A stretch of DNA of 64,000 bases, taken from Arthrobacter humicola. Its GTDB lineage: Bacteria > Actinomycetota > Actinomycetes > Actinomycetales > Micrococcaceae. Position 1 is the stretch's first letter, and the number at the start of each line of letters is the position of its first letter. Where the stretch lies: contig NZ_JAFKON010000004.1 of assembly GCF_022803015.1 (NCBI RefSeq), positions 62,001 through 126,000 on the forward strand. Direction: 5' to 3'. The notes under the pieces were generated by a model that worked only from the letters and a program-made list of their open reading frames with translations, ran no database searches and was not told where the DNA came from. Positions 56,694-64,000 of this stretch are shown here, one piece after another. The translations under genes and the position numbers were made by a program.

Positions 56694-58394
56694 GTGACTA
56701 CCGAAATCATCGCCTCAGACAACACTGCCCCCGCGCGCCAGCAGACAGCCATTGACGCCGTCGCCGACGCCTACACGGACACCCTGATCCGGCTTAACCC
56801 GAGCTTCGCCACCGAACTTGGCCTGCCCGGGCACGAGACGGAGTACCAGGACTTCTCCCCCGCCGGCCACGAGGAATTCGCGGCCGCCGCCCGCGAGGCA
56901 CTTGCGGCGCTGGACGGGCTGGAGCCGGCTGACGACGTCGACGCCGTCACCCTCGACGCCATGCGCGAGCGGCTGGGCCTGCAGCTGGAAATCCACGAAT
57001 CGGGCTGGGCCACGGCCGATCTGAACAACATCGCCTCCCCGTCCCAGGACATCCGCGCGATCTTTGACCTCATGCCGACGGATACCGCCGGGCAGTGGGA
57101 GCACATCGCAGGCCGGGCCCACAATGTCACCGCCGCAATCGACGGCTACATCGAGTCGCTGCGTTCGGCGATGCAGGACGGCAAAGTCGCCGCGGCCCGC
57201 CAGGTTTCGATCGTGATCGAGCAGGCCACCAAGCACGCCGCGGACGACGGCTTCTTCGCCAAGCTCGCCGCCGGCGCCAAGACCGCGGACGGCCCGCTCC
57301 CGGCGGAACTGCAGTCCCGGCTCGACACCGGCGCGGCAGCTGCCCGGGTGGCGTACTCCCGGCTCGCAGGTTTCCTCGAGTCCGAGCTCCTGCCCGTCGC
57401 CCCGGCCAAGGACGCTGTGGGCCGCGCCCGCTACGCCCTGGCTTCCCGGGACTTCCTCGGCGCCACCGTGGACCTGGAGGAAACCTACGCATGGGGTGTC
57501 CAGGAACTCGACCGCCTCATTGCCGAACAGGAACGGGTGGCAGGCGAAATCCGGCCCGGCGCCACGGTGGAGGAAGCCAAAGAGATCCTCAACAACGATC
57601 CCGCCCGCCAGCTCAAGGGCACCGACGCCCTCCAGGCCTGGATGCAGGAACTGTCCGACAAAGCCGTCGCGGAGCTCGCCGGCGTCCACTTCGAGATCCC
57701 GGACGTCATGAAGACGCTGGAGTGCCGGATCGCGCCCACCGATGAAGGCGGCATCTACTACACGGGTCCCTCGGAGGACTTCAGCCGCCCGGGCCGCATG
57801 TGGTGGTCCGTGCCGGCCGGTGAAGACACCTTCACCACGTGGGCCGAAACCACCACCGTGTACCACGAGGGCGTGCCCGGCCACCACCTCCAGGTCGCCA
57901 CCGCCACCTACCGCCGTGAGCTGCTGAACAAGTGGCGCCGCAGTGTGTGCTGGACCTCGGGCCATGGCGAAGGCTGGGCACTCTACGCGGAGAAGCTCAT
58001 GCAGGAGCTCGGCTACCTCAATGATCCGGGCGACCACATGGGCATGCTGGACATGCAGCGCATGCGTGCGGCCCGCGTGGTGTTCGACATCGGCGTGCAC
58101 CTGGAACTCGAAGTCCCCGAGCGCTGGGGCAGCGGCATCTGGACCTCGGAGAAGGGCTTTGACTTCCTCCGCGCCAATCTGCCGATCAGCGAGGGGCAGC
58201 TGAAGTTCGAGTTCACCCGCTACCTGGGCTGGCCGGGACAGGCCCCGTCCTACAAGGTGGGCCAGCGGCTCTGGGAGCAGATCCGGGAAGAGCTGGAATC
58301 CCGCCCCGGCTTCGATCTCAAGGCGTTCCACACGAAGGCCCTGAACATCGGCTCGGTGGGCCTGGACACCCTCAAGCGCGCGCTCCTGGGGTAA
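56694..58394 (+). CDS. DUF885-family metallopeptidase-like protein
   Basis: A 566-aa soluble protein of the DUF885 family (carboxypeptidase-like). The zinc-binding signature is YHEGVPGHHLQV (HExxGHH-like, residues 391-398 for the HEGVPGHH core), followed by a glutamate in SGHGEGWALYAEKL. Families of this kind are large bacterial metallopeptidases whose natural substrates are mostly unknown. No signal peptide is seen. The GTG at 56694 fits the leaderless promoter. Confidence 0.87.
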   Translation: MTTEIIASDNTAPARQQTAIDAVADAYTDTLIRLNPSFATELGLPGHETEYQDFSPAGHEEFAAAAREALAALDGLEPADDVDAVTLDAMRERLGLQLEIHESGWATADLNNIASPSQDIRAIFDLMPTDTAGQWEHIAGRAHNVTAAIDGYIESLRSAMQDGKVAAARQVSIVIEQATKHAADDGFFAKLAAGAKTADGPLPAELQSRLDTGAAAARVAYSRLAGFLESELLPVAPAKDAVGRARYALASRDFLGATVDLEETYAWGVQELDRLIAEQERVAGEIRPGATVEEAKEILNNDPARQLKGTDALQAWMQELSDKAVAELAGVHFEIPDVMKTLECRIAPTDEGGIYYTGPSEDFSRPGRMWWSVPAGEDTFTTWAETTTVYHEGVPGHHLQVATATYRRELLNKWRRSVCWTSGHGEGWALYAEKLMQELGYLNDPGDHMGMLDMQRMRAARVVFDIGVHLELEVPERWGSGIWTSEKGFDFLRANLPISEGQLKFEFTRYLGWPGQAPSYKVGQRLWEQIREELESRPGFDLKAFHTKALNIGSVGLDTLKRALLG

Positions 58395-58410
58395 ACCCCC
58401 CAAGGCCGTT

Positions 58411-58465
58411 GAGATGGCAGTTCGCGGCAGTGTTTCTCCAGAGCATTGCCGCGAATTGTCATCTC
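58411..58465. repeat. 22-bp inverted repeat paired by G-U bonds
   Basis: Arms 58411-58432 and 58444-58465 (GAGATGGCAGTTCGCGGCAGTG-type) match at 19 of 22 positions; the three differing positions would be G-U pairs in plus-strand RNA, so the plus-strand RNA can pair along the full arm. The loop is 11 nt. It is located 17 bp after the DUF885 stop. No T-tract follows, so whether it terminates transcription is uncertain. Confidence 0.65.
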
Positions 58466-58642
58466 GCGCCTCACAGGGCGGTACGGGCCGTCCGGCGACG
58501 AGACAATCGCCACACCGCTTGCCGGAATAACTTCACAAAAGGCCCTGCCGGCGCGGCAATCCCGGGCATTCCGCGGCGCGGGGCCACCGGTGGTGCCGTA
58601 ACATTTCTCAACATCCGTTCGTCGTGCTATCGGCAACGGTCC

Positions 58643-58648
58643 TAGCGT
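58643..58648 (+). promoter_or_regulatory. -10 hexamer TAGCGT of the dicarboxylate symporter promoter
   Basis: TAGCGT-N6-GTG (58655) fits the leaderless arrangement. The -35 region is not a good match. The 260-bp gap 58395-58654 contains this and the hairpin at 58411-58465 only. Confidence 0.5.
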
Positions 58649-58654
58649 GTTCCG

Positions 58655-60100
58655 GTGACCACTCAGACAAGCACCCCCGCACCCGCTGGAGAGACCGGGT
58701 TCCAGCTGCCCAAATGGGCCGGCTCGTTCGGCTTCCAGATCATTGCCGCCCTGATCGTCGGCCTGGGCCTTGGCCTGCTGGCCAAGTACACCGGCAGCAC
58801 CAAGGCCAACCCCAACGCCCTAGGCACCACGCTGCAGACCATCGGCTCGAGCTACGTCTCGCTGCTGCAGACCGCCGTGGTCCCCCTGATCTTCACCGCC
58901 GTCGTCAGCTCAATCTCCAACCTGCGCGCCGTTTCCAACGCCGCCCGGCTGGCCTGGAACACGTTGCTCTGGTTCGCGATCACCTCGCTGATCGCCGTGC
59001 TGATCGGCATCGGCCTGGGCGTGCTGCTGCAGCCCGGCGCCGGAACCGGCATCAGCCAGGAAGCGAAGTACGCCGGCAAGTCCGGTGACTGGTGGGCCTT
59101 CCTGACCGGGCTGTTCCCGAAGAACTTCCTGGGCCTCAGCGCGACCACCACCGTCACTGACGGCGTCGCCACCACCGCCGTGAGCTTCAACGTCCTCCAG
59201 ATCCTGGTGATCGCGATCGCCGTCGGCATCGCCGCGCTGAAAGTGGGCAAGGCGGCCGAACCGTTCCTGGCCCTGAACTCCTCCGCCCTCGCCGTCATCC
59301 AGAAGGTCCTCTGGTGGATCATCCGTATCGCGCCGCTGGGCACGATCGGCCTGATCGGCAACGCCGTGGCCGTCTACGGCTGGGACACCATCGGCTCGCT
59401 CGGCAAGTTCACCGTGGCGATCTACATCGGCCTGGCGCTCGTGCTGTTCGTGGTCTACCCCGTGCTGATCCGCAGCCACGGACTGTCCATCAAGCAGTAC
59501 TACTCCGGCGTGTGGCCGGCCGTGCAGCTGGCCTTCGTCTCCCGCTCCTCGATCGGCACCCTGCCGCTGACCCAGCGCGTGACCGAACGAAGCCTGGGTG
59601 TCCCCCGCGCCTACGCCTCCTTCGCCGTGCCGCTCGGCGCGACCACCAAGATGGACGGCTGCGCGGCGATCTACCCGGCCGTGGCGGCGATTTTCGTGGC
59701 CCAGTTCTTCGGCATCCAGCTCGACTTCACCCAGTACCTGCTGATCGCGCTGGTGTCGGTCCTCGGCTCGGCCGCGACCGCCGGCACCACGGGCGCCGTC
59801 GTGATGCTGACGCTGACGCTCTCCACGCTGGGACTGCCGCTGGCCGGCGTCGGCCTGCTGCTGGCCATCGACCCGATCCTGGACATGGGACGCACCGCCG
59901 TCAACGTGGCCGGGCAGGCACTGATCCCGGCGATTGTGGCCAAGCGCCAGGGCATCCTGGACGAAAGGCTGTACAACGCGCCGCGGAACGGCGATCCGTT
60001 TAGCGACGACGTCGATGGCACCGCCGCCGTCGACCCCTCCGCCGCCGCCACTCCCGCGGCAGGACGGGACGAGCGGGAACTGGCTGACGCCAGGGCGTAA
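58655..60100 (+). CDS. Dicarboxylate/amino acid:cation symporter (DAACS family)
   Basis: Sodium/proton symporter of the GltP/DctA family, 481 aa. Eight hydrophobic segments plus two re-entrant hairpins are expected: AFVSRSSIGTLPLTQRV is hairpin 1 in place of the usual Ser-rich SSSATLP motif; NMDGC-like KMDGCAAIYPAVAAIFVAQ and TAGTTGAVVMLTLTLSTLGLPLAG follow. The substrate is probably a C4-dicarboxylate or acidic amino acid. A strong terminator follows at 60119-60160. Confidence 0.92.
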   Translation: MTTQTSTPAPAGETGFQLPKWAGSFGFQIIAALIVGLGLGLLAKYTGSTKANPNALGTTLQTIGSSYVSLLQTAVVPLIFTAVVSSISNLRAVSNAARLAWNTLLWFAITSLIAVLIGIGLGVLLQPGAGTGISQEAKYAGKSGDWWAFLTGLFPKNFLGLSATTTVTDGVATTAVSFNVLQILVIAIAVGIAALKVGKAAEPFLALNSSALAVIQKVLWWIIRIAPLGTIGLIGNAVAVYGWDTIGSLGKFTVAIYIGLALVLFVVYPVLIRSHGLSIKQYYSGVWPAVQLAFVSRSSIGTLPLTQRVTERSLGVPRAYASFAVPLGATTKMDGCAAIYPAVAAIFVAQFFGIQLDFTQYLLIALVSVLGSAATAGTTGAVVMLTLTLSTLGLPLAGVGLLLAIDPILDMGRTAVNVAGQALIPAIVAKRQGILDERLYNAPRNGDPFSDDVDGTAAVDPSAAATPAAGRDERELADARA

Positions 60101-60118
60101 CAACAGAACGAGTGTTCA

Positions 60119-60160
60119 CCAGAGAAGTCCCCGGGAATCCCCGGGGACTTCTCTGGTTTT
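60119..60160 (+). terminator. Rho-independent terminator of the symporter gene
   Basis: A perfect 17-bp stem (CCAGAGAAGTCCCCGGG, 60119-60135, with its complement 60140-60156) encloses a 4-nt loop and is followed by TTTT. It is the clearest intrinsic terminator in the window. It also lies 3' to the minus-strand gene ending at 60204. Confidence 0.92.
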
Positions 60161-60203
60161 CCGGCTTCGGCTTTAACCGGCCTCGGCCCGGGTCCGCACG
60201 GGC

Positions 60204-60758
60204 CTAGTGTCCGCCGATCACACCCTTTTCGGCGGCCTTGGTAACTGCGTCCGCTTCTGCCTGGGTCAGGGTGCCGTCCTTGACGGCCTGGTCCAGCCGG
60301 GGCTTCAGTGCCGCGGCGTGATTGGCCTGTTCCGCGGTACGCAATTCCTCCAGGGCAGCGGTGACCTTGGCTTCATCGAGGCCGAGCGACTTCGCCAGGG
60401 AAGCGGCCAGGGCCTTCTCCATTGCGGCGCGGTCCGGCTTCTGCCCCGGGGCCGGCGGGGTGGCCGGCCTGTTGGCTTCGCGGAAAGTCTTCAGGGCGTC
60501 GGTGACCTTCGCCTCGTCGACGCCGAGCTTGGCGGCGAGTTCTTTGGCGCGGGCGCCGAACTCCGCACCGCCGTGGCCGCGGTGTCCGCCGCGCATGCCG
60601 TAGCCGTCGGCGAAGTTGTTCCCGGTAGCACTCGAGCTGGGTGTCGGGGTGGGCGTCGGCGTCGTGGTGGCGGAGGCCATCCCGGCGACCCCGAGCCCTG
60701 CACCCAGTGCAACGGCCGCCGCCCCGAGGCCGAGTGCGATTTTCGTCGTGCGTGACAT
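60204..60758 (-). CDS. Exported protein with repeated helical motif
   Basis: Unknown 184-aa protein. The first 30 residues look like a signal sequence or membrane anchor (IALGLGAAAVALGAGLGVAGMASA), followed by a TPTPTPTPSSS linker. Two copies of a similar helical motif lie at about residues 71-94 and 119-143 (AKELAAKLGVDEAKVTDAL and AKSLGLDEAKVTAALEEL). The C-terminus LKPRLDQAVKDGTLTQAEAD resembles a third helix pair. An AGGAG site precedes the ATG at 60758. No function can be assigned. Confidence 0.85.
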   Translation of the reverse strand: MSRTTKIALGLGAAAVALGAGLGVAGMASATTTPTPTPTPSSSATGNNFADGYGMRGGHRGHGGAEFGARAKELAAKLGVDEAKVTDALKTFREANRPATPPAPGQKPDRAAMEKALAASLAKSLGLDEAKVTAALEELRTAEQANHAAALKPRLDQAVKDGTLTQAEADAVTKAAEKGVIGGH

Positions 60759-60963
60759 CTGCTGTCTCCTGGATCTGCCGCGCGGTGACGGCGCTTGAAG
60801 CTGATGGTTCGTCCGGGGAAGGCTGCTCCACGAGCATCTCCAGTCTGCACCTGCCCCAGCAGAGATAGCTGTTTCCCAGCTTTCACTTTCCTGTGAATCC
60901 GGCAGAGACGCCCAGAGGGCAAAAAGTGGGCAAAATGGCGGCAGAGGTGGATAGGCTCTGGGC

Positions 60964-61089
60964 ATGCTGATCGTCACTTCGAATGACATCCCGGGCCACC
61001 GGATCGACGCCGTCCTCGGCGAAGTCATGGGCCTGACCGTCCGCCCCCTGACCAATTCCGGCAACGCGGCAGCCCAGCTCAAGCCTTGA
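60964..61089 (+). pseudogene. Truncated YbjQ-type (heavy-metal-binding domain) gene remnant
   Basis: The 41-codon frame MLIVTSNDIPGHRIDAVLGEVMGLTVRP (to LKP then TGA) matches the first third of YbjQ/UPF0145 proteins, which are normally about 105 residues. No continuation of the family sequence is present before the TetR gene, so this is a 3'-truncated remnant, not a simple frameshift. The rest of the 400-bp gap 60759-61159 holds the promoter region of the TetR gene and nothing else recognised. Confidence 0.7.
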
Positions 61090-61123
61090 GCGCAAACCCT
61101 GCCAGCCCCACTCTGGAAAATAC

Positions 61124-61153
61124 TTGCCCGGAGTGCAAACATGCACGTAGTGT
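61124..61153 (+). promoter_or_regulatory. TetR gene promoter with internal operator
   Basis: TTGCCC (61124-61129) and TAGTGT (61148-61153) are 18 bp apart; TAGTGT is 6 nt before the GTG at 61160, so no leader is predicted. Between the hexamers lies an inverted repeat GTGCA-AACA-TGCAC (61133-61146), a natural site for autorepression by the TetR product. Confidence 0.6.
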
Positions 61154-61159
61154 AAGCGC

Positions 61160-61849
61160 GTGTCCCCATCGCCCTTCCCCTCCGCCGCATCCGGCGACCC
61201 CGGTGTCCCCTCGCGCCGCGAACTGAACAAGGCCGCTACCCGGCAGGCCATCACGGACGCCGCCATGGACCTGCTCCGCACGCGGGGACCCGGAAACTTC
61301 ACGGTGGAGGACATCGCCGACGCCGCCGGGATCTCCCGCCGCACGTTCTTCAACTACTTCGGCAGCACCGAGGCGGCGCTCGCCTCGGTGACGTTCGGCT
61401 TCCTGGACACGGCACTTCAGCAGTTCCGGCTCCGCCCGGCCGGCGAGCCAATCCTGGAATCGGCCCGCGCAGCCCTCGTTGAACTGGCCGATCCCATGAC
61501 CGTCGCACCGGTGGCCGAGCTCTACAGCCTGGGCCAGACCAACCCCCAGCTCAGCCGCTCCGAGCTGGAAGCCTGGGACCACTGCACCGAACAGATCATC
61601 GACGCCGCCCGCGAACGCTTTGCGTTGACGGCGGCCGGCGACGTCGACGAGCTCTACCTCCGCGCCCTCGCCGGCTCCGTCATCTCGTGCGGAAAAGCTG
61701 CCATGGATGTCTGGTTCGCCCGCTGCGGCGGCGACCTGGCTCCCGAGTCCCTGTCCGTCCTGCGCCAGCTCCTGATCGATTCGATGGGCCTCCTCGGCTC
61801 CGGATTCGCGTCCCACTCCCCCGCCACCCCTTCCCCAGATCGGCACTGA
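61160..61849 (+). CDS. TetR-family regulator of the MMPL transporter
   Basis: Repressor-like protein of 229 aa. The N-terminal DNA-binding domain holds ATRQAITDAAMDLLRTRGPGNFTVEDIADAAGISRRTFFNYFGST (split over residues 27-70), with a ligand-binding C-terminal helical domain. The first 18 residues are low complexity. The gene is 1 bp upstream of the MMPL gene, so it likely controls that exporter. The GTG at 61160 is chosen because of the leaderless promoter. Confidence 0.92.
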   Translation: MSPSPFPSAASGDPGVPSRRELNKAATRQAITDAAMDLLRTRGPGNFTVEDIADAAGISRRTFFNYFGSTEAALASVTFGFLDTALQQFRLRPAGEPILESARAALVELADPMTVAPVAELYSLGQTNPQLSRSELEAWDHCTEQIIDAARERFALTAAGDVDELYLRALAGSVISCGKAAMDVWFARCGGDLAPESLSVLRQLLIDSMGLLGSGFASHSPATPSPDRH

Positions 61850-61850
61850 C

Positions 61851-64000
61851 ATGGCCCTGTTGCTCTACCGTCTCGGCAAGTTCTCCTACCGCCACCGCTG
61901 GCTCGTCATCTCCCTCTGGCTCGCCGTCCTGGTGGCCGTCGGCGGCGCGGCTGCGGCCTTCCACGGCACCATGTCCAACAACTTCCAGATCCCCGGCACT
62001 GAAACCCAGCAGATGGCGGACAAGTTGAAGCAGGAGCTGCCCAAGTCATCCGGCGGCTCGGCCGGCATCGTGTTCGAGTCGCAGAACGGCCAGTTCACGC
62101 AGGCCGGCAAGGACGCGGTCTCGGCTGCGCTGACCAAGCTGAAAGCCCTCCCCGATGTTCAGGGCACCGTGGACCCGTTCGCCACGCAGGCCCAGCTGGA
62201 CAAGGCCGTCACGGACCTTGCCGCCGGCGAGCAGCAGGCATCCGCAGGACAGGCGCAGCTGGATGCGTCGGCCGCCCGGCTGGCCGCCGGCAAGGCCCAG
62301 CTGTCCGCCGCCGAGCAGCAGATGACCGCGGCCGGCATGTCCGCCGAGGCCATCGACGCCCAGCTTGGCCAGCAGAAAGCTGCCCTCGCCGCGGGCCAGG
62401 AGAAGCTCGACGCCGGGACCAAGGAACTCCAGGCCGGCGCGGCCAAGCTCGCCCTGGCCAAACGCCAGCTCGAGGCCTCGCAGGGCATGCGGTTCGTGTC
62501 CGAGGACGGCACCGCGGCAATCGCCCAGGTCCAGTTCAAGACCTCGATCAACGGGCTGGCCCCCGCCGTGCGCCAGCAGGTCCAGGACATCGCCCACGAA
62601 GTCTCCTCTGCCGGCGTGACCGCCCTGGCCAGCAAGGAAATCACGGAGGACGTCTCCGAGCTGTTCGGCATCTCGGAGATCCTCGGCATCGCCATCGCGG
62701 CGCTGGTGCTCATCGTCATGCTGGGAACCCTGATCGCCGCCGGACTCCCCCTGCTGATGGCCCTGGTCGGTGTGGCAGTGGGCGTCGGCGGCACCTTCGC
62801 CCTCAGCGGCGCCGTCGACATGAGTTCCATCTCCCCGATGCTGGCGCTCATGCTGGGCCTCGCCGTCGGCATCGATTACTCGCTGTTTATCGTCAACCGG
62901 CACCGCGGCCAGCTCCTGGCCGGCATGGACGGCGAGGAATCCGTCGCCCTCGCCACCGGCACCTCCGGCAACGCGGTGCTGTTCGCGGGCCTGACCGTCA
63001 TCATCGCCCTCGCGGCGCTCGTGATTCCGGGCCTGCCCTTCCTGGCCGTGATGGGCCTGTCCGCCGCCGCAACGGTGGCCGTCGCCGTCGTCGTCGCCCT
63101 GACCCTCACCCCTGCCATGCTGTCCCTGATCGGGCCCCGACTCATTTCCCGCCGCGTCTGGGCCAAGGCGGAGAAGCACAATGCCGCCCCCGGCCACGAG
63201 AGCGCAGACCGTGCCCGCGACGAACGCCGCAGCAAACAGGGCTGGGGCGGACTCGTCACCCGGCACCCGGTTCTGGCACTGCTGGCCGGTGTCCTGCTGC
63301 TGGGCATCGTGGCGCTGCCGGCCAGCCAGTTGCGGCTCGCGCTGCCCGACGGCGGGTCCGAGCCCGTGGAGTCGCAGGCGTTCAAGGCCTATGACGTCAC
63401 CGGCCGCAGCTTCGGCGAAGGCATGACAGGCCCGATCGTGGTGGTGGGCGACTTCCCGGCCGGCCTGAGCGCGGAGGAAGCCACAGCCAAGCAGCTCGAC
63501 GTCGCCGACATCCTCCGCGGTACTGGCAACGTCACCGCCGCCATTCCGGTGGCGCTGAGCGAGGACCGCCGCACCGCGGTGTTCCAGGTCATCCCCCGGG
63601 AGGGCCCGGCCAGCGCGAGCACTGTCCAGGTGGTCTCCGAGCTGCGCGCCGAAAAGGACCGCATCAAGGATTCCACCGGGGTCAGCATCGGCCTCACGGG
63701 GCAGACTGCCGGCAACGTCGACGTCTCCGCCAAACTCGGCGATGCCCTGCCCCCGTACCTGGCCATCGTCGTCGGGCTGTCCCTGATCCTGCTGTTGCTC
63801 GTGTTCCGCTCGATCGTGGTGCCGCTGCTGGCCACAGGCGGTTTCCTGCTCTCGCTCGCGGCCGCCTTCGGAGCCGTCGTCGCGGTCTACCAGTGGGGCT
63901 GGCTGGGAACGGTGTTCGGCGTCGAAAACCCGGGCGCCGTGCTGAGCTTCCTGCCAATCATCCTGATCGGCGTCCTGTTCGGGCTGGCCATGGACTACCA
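61851..64000 (+). CDS. MMPL-family RND transporter (3' end cut by window edge)
   Basis: Membrane exporter of the MMPL family; 716 codons are present and the last part is beyond the window. One N-terminal membrane helix (about 20-40), then a periplasmic loop that contains a roughly 110-residue coiled coil of alanine/glutamine-rich heptads (about 105-220, AGQEKLDAGTKELQAGAAKLA). A first membrane block (about 255-420) includes GIDYSLFIVNRHR, and a second repeat begins near 470. Lipids or drugs are the usual cargo; the substrate is unknown. Regulated by the adjacent TetR gene. Confidence 0.9.
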   Translation, partial: MALLLYRLGKFSYRHRWLVISLWLAVLVAVGGAAAAFHGTMSNNFQIPGTETQQMADKLKQELPKSSGGSAGIVFESQNGQFTQAGKDAVSAALTKLKALPDVQGTVDPFATQAQLDKAVTDLAAGEQQASAGQAQLDASAARLAAGKAQLSAAEQQMTAAGMSAEAIDAQLGQQKAALAAGQEKLDAGTKELQAGAAKLALAKRQLEASQGMRFVSEDGTAAIAQVQFKTSINGLAPAVRQQVQDIAHEVSSAGVTALASKEITEDVSELFGISEILGIAIAALVLIVMLGTLIAAGLPLLMALVGVAVGVGGTFALSGAVDMSSISPMLALMLGLAVGIDYSLFIVNRHRGQLLAGMDGEESVALATGTSGNAVLFAGLTVIIALAALVIPGLPFLAVMGLSAAATVAVAVVVALTLTPAMLSLIGPRLISRRVWAKAEKHNAAPGHESADRARDERRSKQGWGGLVTRHPVLALLAGVLLLGIVALPASQLRLALPDGGSEPVESQAFKAYDVTGRSFGEGMTGPIVVVGDFPAGLSAEEATAKQLDVADILRGTGNVTAAIPVALSEDRRTAVFQVIPREGPASASTVQVVSELRAEKDRIKDSTGVSIGLTGQTAGNVDVSAKLGDALPPYLAIVVGLSLILLLLVFRSIVVPLLATGGFLLSLAAAFGAVVAVYQWGWLGTVFGVENPGAVLSFLPIILIGVLFGLAMDY

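Overview
The window is GC-rich chromosomal DNA with dense, mostly house-keeping and catabolic genes. Several signs place it in the Actinobacteria, most likely the Arthrobacter/Pseudarthrobacter group of the Micrococcaceae: a dusB-dgt-dnaG block, an acyl-CoA carboxylase beta subunit followed by a tiny epsilon subunit, SAM-IV-type riboswitches, an Rv1264-like adenylate cyclase, and many leaderless RTG starts. The taxonomic call is inferred from gene content, not from a database search. I saw no rRNA, tRNA, CRISPR array, prophage or intact insertion sequence.

Layout. 1-5909 (minus): YibE/F membrane protein, dusB, dgt and dnaG (cut by the window edge). 5979-11612: a berberine-bridge-type flavoprotein, then a plus-strand run of alpha/beta hydrolase, DUF1295 membrane protein, acyltransferase and an AtoE-type short-chain fatty acid transporter. 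11712-18472: GNAT protein, glyS, a YdcZ-type transporter, an S4 RNA-binding protein, a carboxylesterase, an SGNH hydrolase, a SHOCT-like membrane protein and a cysteine hydrolase. 18612-23654: valine-catabolism genes mmsB-mmsA, a divergent LysR regulator and an MHS-family transporter. 23821-26586: metX and metY, each behind its own SAM-IV riboswitch. 26933-31642: VOC protein, CPBP protease homologue, histidine phosphatase, hutI and a FAD amine oxidoreductase. 31643-32433: a gene-free 790-bp stretch holding a 61-bp repeat array. 32434-35879: threonine catabolism (tdh-kbl) with a divergent LysR regulator. 35883-39254: gatCAB. 39429-43498: a citrate-type transporter with a divergent CitA/CitB-like two-component system. 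43495-49603: SulP transporter, RidA-like protein, GNAT protein, inositol monophosphatase and ligA. 49695-54534: PP2C phosphatase, adenylate cyclase, PH-domain protein, birA and an SDR. 54739-60100: acyl-CoA carboxylase beta and epsilon subunits, a DUF885 peptidase and a dicarboxylate symporter. 60204-64000: a secreted helical-repeat protein, a truncated YbjQ-type pseudogene, and a TetR-MMPL pair cut by the window edge.

Functionally the window joins amino-acid catabolism (valine, threonine, histidine), methionine synthesis by direct sulfhydrylation of O-acetylhomoserine, C4/citrate uptake, and lipid and acyl-CoA metabolism (birA and the carboxylase subunits). The features most worth a second look are the 61-bp hairpin array at 31888-32320, the paired SAM-IV riboswitches, two near-identical GTTAC-N6-GTAAC palindromes in front of lipid-related genes, a perfect 19-bp inverted repeat inside the end of a LysR gene, and a recurring TANNNT-N6-RTG signature that predicts leaderless mRNAs.
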